A stretch of DNA of 64,000 nucleotides from CAWCDJ01 sp963836015 (GTDB taxonomy: Bacteria > Acidobacteriota > Terriglobia > Bryobacterales > Bryobacteraceae). This document shows positions 33,710 through 42,102 of this stretch, one piece after another. The stretch covers positions 434,001 to 498,000 of the forward strand of contig CAWIIF010000015.1 in assembly GCA_963836015.1 (NCBI GenBank), read 5' to 3'. Below the pieces are notes generated by a model, which saw nothing but the letters and a program-made list of their open reading frames with translations, was not told where the DNA came from and did not search any database. Made by a program: the position numbers and the translations under genes. How positions within the stretch are numbered: the stretch's first letter is position 1; every line of letters begins with the position of its first letter.

Positions 33710-34588
33710 ATGCCCCATTTCTCGCTCACATTGCCGTCGCTGCCGCAACTGAAACTAACCGGGGTAATCGATATCCTGGTGGTCGCATTCCTGGTGTACC
33801 AGGCGCTGATGGTGGTGCGGGGAACGCGTGCGGGCCACATCCTGATCGGCATTCTGATCATGGTTTCGCTGTACGCGCTGGCGTCGTGGGCGGGCCTCGA
33901 AGCGCTGCGTTCGCTGCTTTCGTTCATCGTGCCGTACATCGGGCTGGCGGTGATCGTGCTGTTCCAGTCGGAGATCCGGCGCACGCTGGCGCGGCTGGGC
34001 CGCAAGCGCTGGTTCGGGCTGGCGGGCGGGTTCCGCGCGCCGGAAGCCATCAACGAGATCCTGTTCGCGGTCGAGAAGCTGGCGGAGGAGAAGACCGGCG
34101 CGCTGATCGTGTTGGAGCGCGATATCGGGCTTCGGACCTTCATTGAAAGCGGCGTGCTGCTGGAGGCGCGGATTTCGCGCGACCTGCTGCTGTCGGTCTT
34201 CCAGCCGGGGCTGCCTCTGCACGACGGAGCGGTGATCGTCCAGAAAGACCGGGTGGCGGCGGCGGCGTGTTTCCTGCCTCTGACCACCAACCCGGCGCTG
34301 TCGCGGAAGCTCGGCACGCGCCACCGCGCGGCCATCGGCATCACGGAAGAGACGGACTGCCTCTCGATCGTGGTATCCGAAGAGACCGGCCGCATCTCCG
34401 CGGCGGCGTTCGGCGATCTCATCCAGGGCCTGACCGCGGCCGACCTGGTGGAGCGGATCCACCGCCACTTCGAGGTGCAGCGCCCGACGCCGATGCATAT
34501 CGACGAGTTCGCGGCCGACATCCCGCTTTCGCCGGCGGGCGGCGCGGAGCAGGAGATGCATTCGAGCGAGAGGTCGAGCCAGCCATGA
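33710..34588 (+). CDS. cdaA: Diadenylate cyclase CdaA
   Basis: A 292-residue membrane-bound c-di-AMP synthase. Three N-terminal helices (about residues 15-85) are followed by a DAC domain with the ATP-binding DGA motif (PLHDGAVIVQKDRVAAAACF) and the RHR motif (GTRHRAAIGITEETDC). It condenses two ATP to c-di-AMP at the inner membrane face. Its stop overlaps the cdaR ATG (ATGA), and glmM follows, giving the conserved cdaA-cdaR-glmM order in which CdaR and GlmM modulate the cyclase. The C-terminal extension after about 265 is variable and polar. Confidence 0.93.
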   Translation: MPHFSLTLPSLPQLKLTGVIDILVVAFLVYQALMVVRGTRAGHILIGILIMVSLYALASWAGLEALRSLLSFIVPYIGLAVIVLFQSEIRRTLARLGRKRWFGLAGGFRAPEAINEILFAVEKLAEEKTGALIVLERDIGLRTFIESGVLLEARISRDLLLSVFQPGLPLHDGAVIVQKDRVAAAACFLPLTTNPALSRKLGTRHRAAIGITEETDCLSIVVSEETGRISAAAFGDLIQGLTAADLVERIHRHFEVQRPTPMHIDEFAADIPLSPAGGAEQEMHSSERSSQP

Positions 34589-35253
34589 AGGTGTTGCGAT
34601 GGCTCGGCAGGCTGGTTGTCGAAAACGCCGGATGGAAGCTGCTCTCGCTGCTCATCGCGGTGATCCTCTGGGCGGTGGTGGCCTCGGAGCCGGAGCTGGC
34701 GGCGTTCGCCACCGCCCCGGTCGAATTCAAGAACCTGCCTGACGACATGGAGCTCGCCTCGGAGCCGGTCGGTACAGTGGCGCTGGAGCTGAGCGGGCCT
34801 TCGGGCGAGCTGCGGGGCCTCAACGACGGCGCGGTGCGTCCGGCCGTGATCCTGGATATGTCCGGAGTACGCCCGGGGGATCAGAGCTTCCCCATCACCA
34901 GCGGAAACGTCAAGCTGGCGCGCGGGGTGCGGCTGGTGCGCGCGATTCCTTCCGAGATCCGCTATCAGTTCGAGCGGAGGGCGGTGAAGACGGTGCCGGT
35001 GACGCCCCGCTTTACGGGGGAGGGGGCGAACGGGTACGTGGTGGCGCAGTGGTCCGTCGGGCCGCCGACCCTGCCGATCGTGGGGCCGGCCAGCCACGTG
35101 GCGCGGATTCATGAAGTCATCACGGACCCGGTGGATGTATCGAACGTGGTGGGCACCTCCGAATTTCGTGTCAATGCGTACGTGGACGATCCCTATGCGC
35201 GGATGCAGGGCTCCCCGCAGGTGGCGGTTTCGGTGACGATGAAGAAGAAATAG
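34585..35253 (+). CDS. cdaR: YbbR-domain regulator of diadenylate cyclase (CdaR)
   Basis: A 222-residue protein with one N-terminal anchor (WKLLSLLIAVILWAVVASEP) and an extracytoplasmic region of two YbbR repeats (PVEFKNLPDDMELASEP and VPVTPRFTGEGANGYVV). CdaR proteins bind CdaA through the membrane and tune c-di-AMP production. The ATG at 34585 overlaps the cdaA stop by four bases; a longer upstream reading is out of frame with cdaA and rejected. Family members in Firmicutes are longer with four repeats, so this is a short form. Confidence 0.88.
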   Translation: MKVLRWLGRLVVENAGWKLLSLLIAVILWAVVASEPELAAFATAPVEFKNLPDDMELASEPVGTVALELSGPSGELRGLNDGAVRPAVILDMSGVRPGDQSFPITSGNVKLARGVRLVRAIPSEIRYQFERRAVKTVPVTPRFTGEGANGYVVAQWSVGPPTLPIVGPASHVARIHEVITDPVDVSNVVGTSEFRVNAYVDDPYARMQGSPQVAVSVTMKKK

Positions 35254-35273
35254 GCCAAGGACGGAGAAACGAG

Positions 35274-36617
35274 TTGGGTAAACAGCTGTTTGGAACGGAC
35301 GGAATCCGCGGCGTGGCGGGAGAATATCCGCTGGATCCGCCGACGGTGTTTGCGTTCGGAGTCGCGCTGGGGGAGGATGCGGCGGCGGGACAGGCGAATC
35401 CGGAGATCCTGATCGGCGCCGATACGCGCGAGAGCGGCTCGTGGATCGCGGCGACCGTAGCCGGAGGATTGGAAAGCCGCGGCGTGCGTGTGCGGTTCGC
35501 GGGGGTGATCACGACTCCGGGGATTGCATACCTGACCCGCACCGGGCCTTTCCGGGCCGGGGTGATGATTTCGGCGTCGCACAACCCGTATCAGGATAAC
35601 GGGCTCAAGGTGTTCGGCCACAGCGGTTTCAAACTGCCGGACGAGGAAGAGCACGCCATCGAGCAGGAGATCTTCCGCATTCGGGAGGCGGGCGCCGAGC
35701 CGCGGTCCGCCGCGATGACGGTGGATGAGAGCATGGCGCGGCAGTATGTGGACTACCTGGCGTCGACGGTTTCGGTGCGGTTCGACGGCATGAAGGTCGC
35801 GATCGACTGCGGCAACGGCGCTTCGTACCGGCTCGCGCCGGAGCTGTTTGGCCGGCTGGGCGCCTCGGTGACGGCCCTCTCGGTCGAGCCCAACGGGCGG
35901 AACATCAACCTGGAGTGCGGCGCGCTGCACCTCGGGAAGCTTCGGGCGGCCATGGCAGCAGGCGCGCAGGATTTCGGAGTGGCGTTCGACGGCGATGCCG
36001 ACCGCGCGATCTTCGTGGCACGCAGCGGCAAGGTGGTGGATGGCGACGCCGTGCTGCTCACCGCCGCGCGCGCCCTGAAGGCCGCGGGGAGGCTCTCCGG
36101 CGATATCGTGGTGGCCACGGTGATGTCGAACCTCGGCCTCGAAAAGGCGCTGGAGCGGGACGGCATCCGCATGGTCCGCACGCCGGTGGGCGACAAATAC
36201 GTGCTCGAGGAGATGGTGCGGCTGGGAGCCGCGCTGGGCGGGGAGCAGTCGGGCCACGTGATCTTCCGCGACTATGCCACCACCGGGGACGGCATGCTGA
36301 CGGCGCTGCGGGTGCTGGAGATCGCGCGGCTGGCGGGCACGGGGCTGGACGAGCTAACGGCCGGGCTGAGGGTGTTTCCGCAGAAGCTGGTGAACGTGCG
36401 GGTGCGCGAAAAGAAAGCCCTGACCGAAGTGCCCGCGGTGGCCGAAGAGATCCGCCGGGTGGAAGAGGCGTTCGCAGGGGCGGGGCGGGTGCTGGTGCGT
36501 TTTTCCGGAACCGAGCCGCTGGCCCGCGTGATGGTGGAAGGGCCGGACCTGAAGGACGTGGAGAGCTACAGCGAGAGCATCGCGGAGACCATCCGCCGGG
36601 CGATGGGATCGTCGTAG
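35274..36617 (+). CDS. glmM: Phosphoglucosamine mutase
   Basis: A 447-residue alpha-D-phosphohexomutase converting glucosamine-6-phosphate to glucosamine-1-phosphate for UDP-GlcNAc and peptidoglycan. Diagnostic motifs: KQLFGTDGIRGVAGEYPLD at the N-terminus, the phosphoserine loop MISASHNPYQDNGLKVFG (active Ser near residue 103), the magnesium loop FDGDADRAIF, and the sugar-binding GEQSGHVIF. The C-terminal phosphate site is RFSGTEPLARVMVEG. Translation starts at a TTG (35274) preceded by GGAGAAACGAG. It is the third gene of the cda operon, 20 bases after cdaR. Confidence 0.94.
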   Translation: MGKQLFGTDGIRGVAGEYPLDPPTVFAFGVALGEDAAAGQANPEILIGADTRESGSWIAATVAGGLESRGVRVRFAGVITTPGIAYLTRTGPFRAGVMISASHNPYQDNGLKVFGHSGFKLPDEEEHAIEQEIFRIREAGAEPRSAAMTVDESMARQYVDYLASTVSVRFDGMKVAIDCGNGASYRLAPELFGRLGASVTALSVEPNGRNINLECGALHLGKLRAAMAAGAQDFGVAFDGDADRAIFVARSGKVVDGDAVLLTAARALKAAGRLSGDIVVATVMSNLGLEKALERDGIRMVRTPVGDKYVLEEMVRLGAALGGEQSGHVIFRDYATTGDGMLTALRVLEIARLAGTGLDELTAGLRVFPQKLVNVRVREKKALTEVPAVAEEIRRVEEAFAGAGRVLVRFSGTEPLARVMVEGPDLKDVESYSESIAETIRRAMGSS

Positions 36618-36641
36618 GCGAGGTTGCGGCGCCGGACCCCC

Positions 36642-37547
36642 ATGCGCTTGTATTATTGCGACCATCACCCGATTCCGCTACCGGCCGGACATAAGTTCCC
36701 GATAACCAAGTACGCGCTGCTGCGGGGGATGCTGGAGACAGACGGCGCATTCGAACTGGCGCCGGCGCCGTTTGCCGCGGTGGAGGCCATCGAACGGGTC
36801 CACGATCCCGGCTATGTGCGGGCGATCCTCGATGGCTCGGTGGACCCGCGTATCATGCGGCGCATCGGGTTTCCGTGGTCGGAGCAACTGGTCCGCCGCA
36901 CGCTGGCATCGGTCGGCGGCACGCTAGCGGCGGCGTCCGACGCGCTGGGCGGGGGTTTCGGCGGCAACCTGGCGGGTGGAACGCACCACGCATTCCACGG
37001 CGAAGGCTCCGGGTTCTGTGTCTTTAACGACCTGGCGGTGGCGATCCGGGCCTGCGGGCGGCGCGCGGCGGTGATCGATCTGGACGTGCACCAGGGGGAC
37101 GGGACCGCCTCCATTTTCGAACACGACCCCGAGGTGCTGACGGTCTCGCTTCACGGGGAGAACAACTTCCCGTTTCACAAGCAGCGCAGCAAGATCGACG
37201 TCGGCCTGCGCGACGGCACGGCCGACGACGAGTACCTGGAGCGCCTGGGCACGGTGCTGCCCGCTGTGCGGGAATTCGGCCCGCAGATTCTTTTTTATCA
37301 ATCCGGGGTGGACGGCCTGGAGGCTGATCGTTTGGGCAGGCTGCATCTCTCCCTGGCGGGGCTGTGCGAGCGGGACCGGAGGGTGTTTGAGCTGGCCCGG
37401 GTAATGGGCGTTCCGGTAGTTGTAACCCTTGGCGGGGGATACGCCGAGCCCATCAGCCTCACGGCCGAGGCTCACGCCGGTACTTTCCGGGCTGCAGCGG
37501 GGGTTCTGGACCGTCATGCAACCGACAGCCGGGGTTCAGCGTCTTAA
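36642..37547 (+). CDS. Histone deacetylase/AcuC-family hydrolase
   Basis: A 301-residue class II-like zinc deacetylase. The paired histidines are in NLAGGTHHAFHGEGSGFCVF, zinc ligands in VIDLDVHQGDGTASIF, the third ligand region in YQSGVDGLEADRLGRLHLS, and VTLGGGYAEPISLTAE closes the pocket. In bacteria these act on acetyl-lysine of enzymes such as acetyl-CoA synthetase, on acetylpolyamines, or on other acetylated metabolites. The ATG at 36642 is preferred to a TTG six codons upstream. It follows glmM by 24 bases and may be co-transcribed. Substrate not assignable. Confidence 0.88.
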   Translation: MRLYYCDHHPIPLPAGHKFPITKYALLRGMLETDGAFELAPAPFAAVEAIERVHDPGYVRAILDGSVDPRIMRRIGFPWSEQLVRRTLASVGGTLAAASDALGGGFGGNLAGGTHHAFHGEGSGFCVFNDLAVAIRACGRRAAVIDLDVHQGDGTASIFEHDPEVLTVSLHGENNFPFHKQRSKIDVGLRDGTADDEYLERLGTVLPAVREFGPQILFYQSGVDGLEADRLGRLHLSLAGLCERDRRVFELARVMGVPVVVTLGGGYAEPISLTAEAHAGTFRAAAGVLDRHATDSRGSAS

Positions 37548-37640
37548 GGAGTGACGGCTTCTTACGACTGGTTCCACGGGGGCAGTTTGACCTGTGGACC
37601 ACCGGCGGGTGTCATCCTCCGAGCGCCCGCCGGACCCCCT

Positions 37641-38888
37641 TCAGACCCTGCTCAGAACCAGCGCGGAATTCTTGCTCCCGAACGCGATGCAATTGGCGAC
37701 GGCGTGTTCGATGGCCAACCGGCGTCCGGGGCAGGGAACGTAATCGAGATCGCACTCGGGGTCGGGTTCGTCCACGTTGATCGTGGGCGGCACCACACCA
37801 TCCCGCATGGCGAGCAGGGTCGCGGCCACGCCGGCTGCTCCGCAAGCGCCCTGGGGGTGGCCGATGAGGCTCTTCAGCGACGATCCGGCGAGCCGGTAGG
37901 CGTGCCCGTCGAAGGCCAGTTTCACGGCGCGGGTCTCGATGCGGTCGTTCAGCTCCGTGGAGGTGCCATGGTAGTTGATGTACTGCACCTCGTTGGCGGG
38001 AACGCCGGCCTCTTCGAGGGCCATGCCTATGGCGCGCGCCGGCTCTTCGCCGCACTCTTCCAGGCGGACGCGGTGGAAAGCCTCGCAGGTGGAGCCGTAT
38101 CCTGCCACCTCTCCGTAGATGCGGGCGCCCCGCGCGCGGGCATGCTCGAGCTCCTCCATCACGAAGAACCAGGCGCCCTCAGCGATGACGAAGCCGTCGC
38201 GGTCGCGCGAAAAGGGGCGCGAGGCGCGTTGCGGCTCGTGGTTCCAGCGCGTCGACATGATGCGCATGAGCTGGAAGCCGCGCAGGATCAGGGGCGCGAT
38301 GGGCGAATCCACGCCGCCCGCGATCATCGTGTCCAGTACGCCCGTACGGATATTCCGGAACGAATATCCGATAGCATCGGTCGAGGACGTGCAGCCGGTG
38401 GATACGATATGGCTGAGGCCGCGGAATCCGAAGCGCATGGAGACCTCACTGGCGAGGGTTCCAATGGTCCCGGTGGGGATGGTATAGACGCTGCACTGCT
38501 TCAGGTGACCGGTGTAGTAGAGCCGGTATTGCTCTTCGGTAAAATCCTGGCTGCCGCCGCCGGAGCCGACCAGGACGCCGATCTGCCGCAGCTCGTCGCG
38601 GGTCATGGACTGGGTGTCGAGCCCCGCATCCTTCACGGCTTCGCCCACGCTGGCTATTGCCAGGGGCACGGCGCGCGATACGTGGGGCCGGTCTTTGATC
38701 TCGACGTACTGCTTTTCGTCGAACTCGTCAGGCACCTCCCCGGCCACTTGAACGGCATAGCCGGTCGGATCGAAGCGGCTGATTCTGCGAACGCCGCTCT
38801 TGCCGCATTTGGTGGCCTCCCAAAAGCGTTCCCGCCCAATTCCGTTGGGACTCACTGCACCGATTCCGGTGATGACAACGCGCCTCAT
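37641..38888 (-). CDS. Beta-ketoacyl-ACP synthase, KAS II-like
   Basis: A 415-residue thiolase-fold condensing enzyme starting MRRVVITGIGAVSPNGIGRE. The active-site Cys is in HIVSTGCTSSTDAIGYSF, and the two catalytic histidines are in NYHGTSTELNDRIETRAV and LKSLIGHPQGACGAAG. It elongates acyl-ACP by condensation with malonyl-ACP. The Cys context (STGCTSS) differs from the DTACAS of housekeeping FabF, and there are no other fatty acid synthesis genes nearby. It is therefore probably an accessory synthase for a special acyl chain or secondary product rather than the main FabF. No acpP neighbour. A longer 5' reading (to 38999) is rejected. Confidence 0.87.
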   Translation of the reverse strand: MRRVVITGIGAVSPNGIGRERFWEATKCGKSGVRRISRFDPTGYAVQVAGEVPDEFDEKQYVEIKDRPHVSRAVPLAIASVGEAVKDAGLDTQSMTRDELRQIGVLVGSGGGSQDFTEEQYRLYYTGHLKQCSVYTIPTGTIGTLASEVSMRFGFRGLSHIVSTGCTSSTDAIGYSFRNIRTGVLDTMIAGGVDSPIAPLILRGFQLMRIMSTRWNHEPQRASRPFSRDRDGFVIAEGAWFFVMEELEHARARGARIYGEVAGYGSTCEAFHRVRLEECGEEPARAIGMALEEAGVPANEVQYINYHGTSTELNDRIETRAVKLAFDGHAYRLAGSSLKSLIGHPQGACGAAGVAATLLAMRDGVVPPTINVDEPDPECDLDYVPCPGRRLAIEHAVANCIAFGSKNSALVLSRV

Positions 38889-38936
38889 TGAGTTTCGCTT
38901 TGATTTAAGTCTAAAGGTCAGTATAGGCTGAATTGT

Positions 38937-39479
38937 ATGGAAGCTGCTACGGAGGCCCGCGCGGGCGGGGCGATTTCCGCATGTCTGGCCGGCCTGCAAG
39001 CGGGAATGCTGGGGGCCATCTGCATGATGGCGTGGCTTGGCATCAGCGCGAAATGGCAGCTTCGCAGCTTCTGGACGGCCGAGAACCTGATGGCCAGCGC
39101 CTTCTGGGGGCCGAGCTCGGTGCGCGGCGGATTCGGGTTCCGGAGTGTGGCCGGGCTGGCGGTCTACCTGCTGATTTACAGTTTGCTAGGGGCGCTGCTG
39201 GCCCTGGTGCTGCGCGATCGCGTGCGTCCCACGCGGGCGCTGCTGGTGGGCATCGTCTTCGCGCTGGCCTGGTATTTCCTCTCGTTCCGGCTGCTCTATG
39301 TGCGCATCCTGCCGCTGGTAGCGCTGCTGCACGTGGAGCGCCAGACGATTCTCGGGCACTTGATCTACGGCACGTTTCTGGGAAGGTATCCGGTGTACCT
39401 GCCGAAGCCGCCGGCGGCCGGGCCGGAGGATCAGCCGGAACCGGCTCCCGAGGCTCCCGCCGAGACGCCGGAAAGCTGA
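38937..39479 (+). CDS. Small integral membrane protein of unknown function
   Basis: A 180-residue protein with four hydrophobic stretches: LAGLQAGMLGAICMMAWLGI, VAGLAVYLLIYSLLGALLAL, LLVGIVFALAWYFLSF, and ILPLVALLHV. A Pro/Glu-rich tail (PKPPAAGPEDQPEPAPEAPA) follows at the C-terminus and is likely cytoplasmic. No family recognised. It is divergent from the ketoacyl synthase with 48 bp between starts, so they share a regulatory gap. Length and codon use are normal for the region. Confidence 0.65.
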   Translation: MEAATEARAGGAISACLAGLQAGMLGAICMMAWLGISAKWQLRSFWTAENLMASAFWGPSSVRGGFGFRSVAGLAVYLLIYSLLGALLALVLRDRVRPTRALLVGIVFALAWYFLSFRLLYVRILPLVALLHVERQTILGHLIYGTFLGRYPVYLPKPPAAGPEDQPEPAPEAPAETPES

Positions 39480-39616
39480 AGGCCCGCTTTCTGCGCTATC
39501 CCCGAAGTTATAAGTAGAACTAAAGGGCTCCAGTACCCGAACTTAGTATTAGTGGATCTCCCAACGTACCGATGGGTGATTGTCCCACCTCGCGAATCAA
39601 CGGTAAGTTGATTGCG

Positions 39617-40318
39617 ATGAGTATGAGAATCTTAATGTTGGCAGCCGCGATGTTCGTTGTTCATCAGATGGATGCTGCCACGATTTATGTCAGCCTGGGC
39701 GGAAGCTTTTGCACTACCGGAGAGGGCGTCGCCGGTCTTTGCAGCTCCCGCGCCAATTCGACTACGGTGAGTTTCGATTCGCTGGCTGGCACCGCGACGT
39801 CCCCTTACTCGGACGGCATCGCGACGTATAGCTGGAGCGGCGCACTATCTCCGTTCGTCACCGGTTCCGTATCGGGCGCGTACGCGGCGCCGGGCGCGAC
39901 CAGGGGTGGTAACTGGACGGATACGACCACCTATCTCACAACCGGCTCTTCCGGCGGCCGGCCATCCACCGTAACGATCGACTTCAAAGTGCCGATCAAC
40001 TATTTCGGCCTGTATGTCGGGAGTCCCGACAGTTACAACCACATGCAATTTGAGTTTTTTGGGAGCGGGACATCCGAGACGCTCGACGGGACCCAGATTC
40101 TCAACCCGGCCGATGGAAGCTGGGCGTCGAGCGGCTACGTCAATTTCGACATATCCGGAGGCAGCATCGACTGGATCGTTCTGACCTCCGACACTCCGGC
40201 TTTCGAGACGGACAACCATGCCTACGCCGCAGCTACTCCGGAGCCGCTTTCGATGCTCCTGCTGGGCTCCGGGCTGGTGGGGATCGGAATATGGGGCAGG
40301 CGCCGTAAGCGAGCGTAG
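39617..40318 (+). CDS. PEP-CTERM sorting-domain protein
   Basis: A 233-residue exported protein. Signal peptide MRILMLAAAMFVVHQMDA; start at ATG 39617 (MSMRIL) rather than 15 codons upstream. The C-terminus is a textbook PEP-CTERM signal: ATPEPLSMLLLGSGLVGIGI followed by WGRRRKRA. The middle is Ser/Thr/Gly-rich and beta-stranded (VSFDSLAGTATSPYSDGIAT, VTIDFKVPINYFGLYVGSP, DISGGSIDWIVLTS). Such proteins are processed by an exosortase elsewhere in the genome and released or attached to the exopolysaccharide matrix. Two Cys occur near the N-terminus (SFCTTGEG, GLCSS). Confidence 0.85.
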   Translation: MSMRILMLAAAMFVVHQMDAATIYVSLGGSFCTTGEGVAGLCSSRANSTTVSFDSLAGTATSPYSDGIATYSWSGALSPFVTGSVSGAYAAPGATRGGNWTDTTTYLTTGSSGGRPSTVTIDFKVPINYFGLYVGSPDSYNHMQFEFFGSGTSETLDGTQILNPADGSWASSGYVNFDISGGSIDWIVLTSDTPAFETDNHAYAAATPEPLSMLLLGSGLVGIGIWGRRRKRA

Positions 40319-40339
40319 AGGCCGCGAGCGCCGGGCCGG

Positions 40340-42055
40340 TTATGCCAGCTCGACTTCGATCTTCTTAGAAGCGGGGTCGAGCTTGACGATGCGGAAACTG
40401 CGGATCTGGCCGGAGCGGAGGGATTCGCGCTGGCTTCCGCCGGCCGCCTGGCCGCTCTTCCATTTGGCCGCCAGCATCGAGCTGAGGGAGGAGAGGTCGG
40501 TCTTGGCTTCCGCGGCCTTCTCTTCCTTGGGGGCGGCTTCCGCGCCGGCGACCCGGCAGGCCGCCTGCACACCTTCTCCCAGTTCCACGCGGGCGCGGTT
40601 CCCGGAAACTTCCACCATGCGGCCGGTGACCACGTCGCCTTCCTTGTGCTCGGCGATGTATTCGTCCAGGCTGGTGGGAATCAACTGTTTCATTCCCAGC
40701 CTCAGCCGCCGCTTCTCGATATCCAGTTCCAATACCTGGGCCTTTACCGCCTGCCCGACCTTCAGCACGTCCTGGGGGTGATTGATACGCTTCTCGGCGG
40801 TGATGTCGCCGACGTGGATCATGCCTTCCACGCCCTCGGCGAGCTGTACGAAGGCGCCGAATTTCTGCAGGCTGACCACGGGCGCTTCGACGACCGCGCC
40901 TACCGGGTACTTTTGCGGCACTTCGGCCCAGGGATCGCCCAGCGCCTGCTTCAGTCCCAGGGAGATGCGGCGGTCGGCCTGGTTGACGCCCAGGATGACG
41001 ACTTCCACCTGGTCGCCCGGCTTTACGACGTCGGAGGGTTTACGAACCTTTTTCGACCAGGACATCTCGGAGAGGTGAATCAACCCCTCCACGCCCTTTT
41101 CGACTTCCACGAAGGCGCCAAAATCGGCCACGCGGGTCACCGTACCGTGCACGCGCTCGCCGGTTTTGTACTTCTCCCCAGCCAGTTCCCAGGGATGCGG
41201 CAGAAGCTGCTTCATGCCGAGTGAAATGCGCTTCTTGGCCGGATCGACTTTCAGGACTTTGGCTTCGACCTGCTGGCCCACGCTCAAAACATCGGCCGGC
41301 TTGTTGATGCGGCCCCAGGAAATGTCGGCCACGTGCAGCAGGGCATCCACGCCGCCGATGTCCACGAAGGCGCCGTAGTCGGTGAGGCTGCGGATCGTGC
41401 CCTGCACCGTCTCGCCTTCCTTGACTTCGGAATAGCGCTTCTCTTTGGCCGCGCGCTCGTCTTCCTCGATCACCGCGCGGCGGTCGACCACGACGTCTTC
41501 ATCGGCAACGTCGAGCTTGATGATACGGCAGCGGATCTCCTGGCCGATGAGCTTCTCCATCTCGGCCGCGTCCTTGGCTCCGCTGCGCGAGGCCGGCATG
41601 AATGCGCGCACCCCGACGTCCACGCTCAATCCGCCTTTCACCACGGCCGTGACCACGCCCGCGATGGCTGCCTTGTCGGCGGACGCCTTCTCCAGCGCCG
41701 ACCAGTCCTTCGGCCGCTCCACCTTGATGCGCGACAGCTCGTAGTAGCCTTCGGGGCCGCGGCCCTTAATCGAGACCTGTACTTTATCGCCCGGCTTCAC
41801 CGTCTCGCCGGCGTTCTGGAAATCGGCCAGCGGGATCATGCCTTCGGTCTTGAAGCCGATATCGAGGAATACCGACTCGCCGGACACCGCGATCACGGTG
41901 CCTTCCAGGCCCCGCCCGCCCTCTTCAGGCCGGTGGGAATGAGACTGTTCGTACTGCGACAGTATGTCGCCGAAAGACTCGGAGTTGGTCTCGTTGGTGG
42001 GTTGGGAATCCGGAGCGGTGGCCCGATCCTGATCCAGCATGCTTGGGTTGGACAT
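40340..42055 (-). CDS. rpsA: 30S ribosomal protein S1 (six S1 domains)
   Basis: A 571-residue RNA-binding protein with six consecutive S1 motifs; examples are GLEGTVIAVSGESVFLDIGF, VQGTIRSLTDYGAFVDIGGV, VHGTVTRVADFGAFVEVEKG and VEAPVVSLQKFGAFVQLAEG. Sequences between domains such as RISLGMKQLLPHPWE are characteristic of S1. It unwinds and delivers mRNA to the 30S subunit. The ATG at 42055 (MSNPSMLDQD) is preferred to one 15 codons earlier. The sixth domain is split by an Ala/Glu/Lys-rich insertion (about residues 490-530). Divergent from the histidine kinase gene with 47 bp between starts. No Shine-Dalgarno site is seen, as is common for rpsA. Confidence 0.92.
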   Translation of the reverse strand: MSNPSMLDQDRATAPDSQPTNETNSESFGDILSQYEQSHSHRPEEGGRGLEGTVIAVSGESVFLDIGFKTEGMIPLADFQNAGETVKPGDKVQVSIKGRGPEGYYELSRIKVERPKDWSALEKASADKAAIAGVVTAVVKGGLSVDVGVRAFMPASRSGAKDAAEMEKLIGQEIRCRIIKLDVADEDVVVDRRAVIEEDERAAKEKRYSEVKEGETVQGTIRSLTDYGAFVDIGGVDALLHVADISWGRINKPADVLSVGQQVEAKVLKVDPAKKRISLGMKQLLPHPWELAGEKYKTGERVHGTVTRVADFGAFVEVEKGVEGLIHLSEMSWSKKVRKPSDVVKPGDQVEVVILGVNQADRRISLGLKQALGDPWAEVPQKYPVGAVVEAPVVSLQKFGAFVQLAEGVEGMIHVGDITAEKRINHPQDVLKVGQAVKAQVLELDIEKRRLRLGMKQLIPTSLDEYIAEHKEGDVVTGRMVEVSGNRARVELGEGVQAACRVAGAEAAPKEEKAAEAKTDLSSLSSMLAAKWKSGQAAGGSQRESLRSGQIRSFRIVKLDPASKKIEVELA

Positions 42056-42102
42056 GAGACGTTCAACTTCATTGTGGCATAATCCCGACTGGGATATCAC
42101 GC

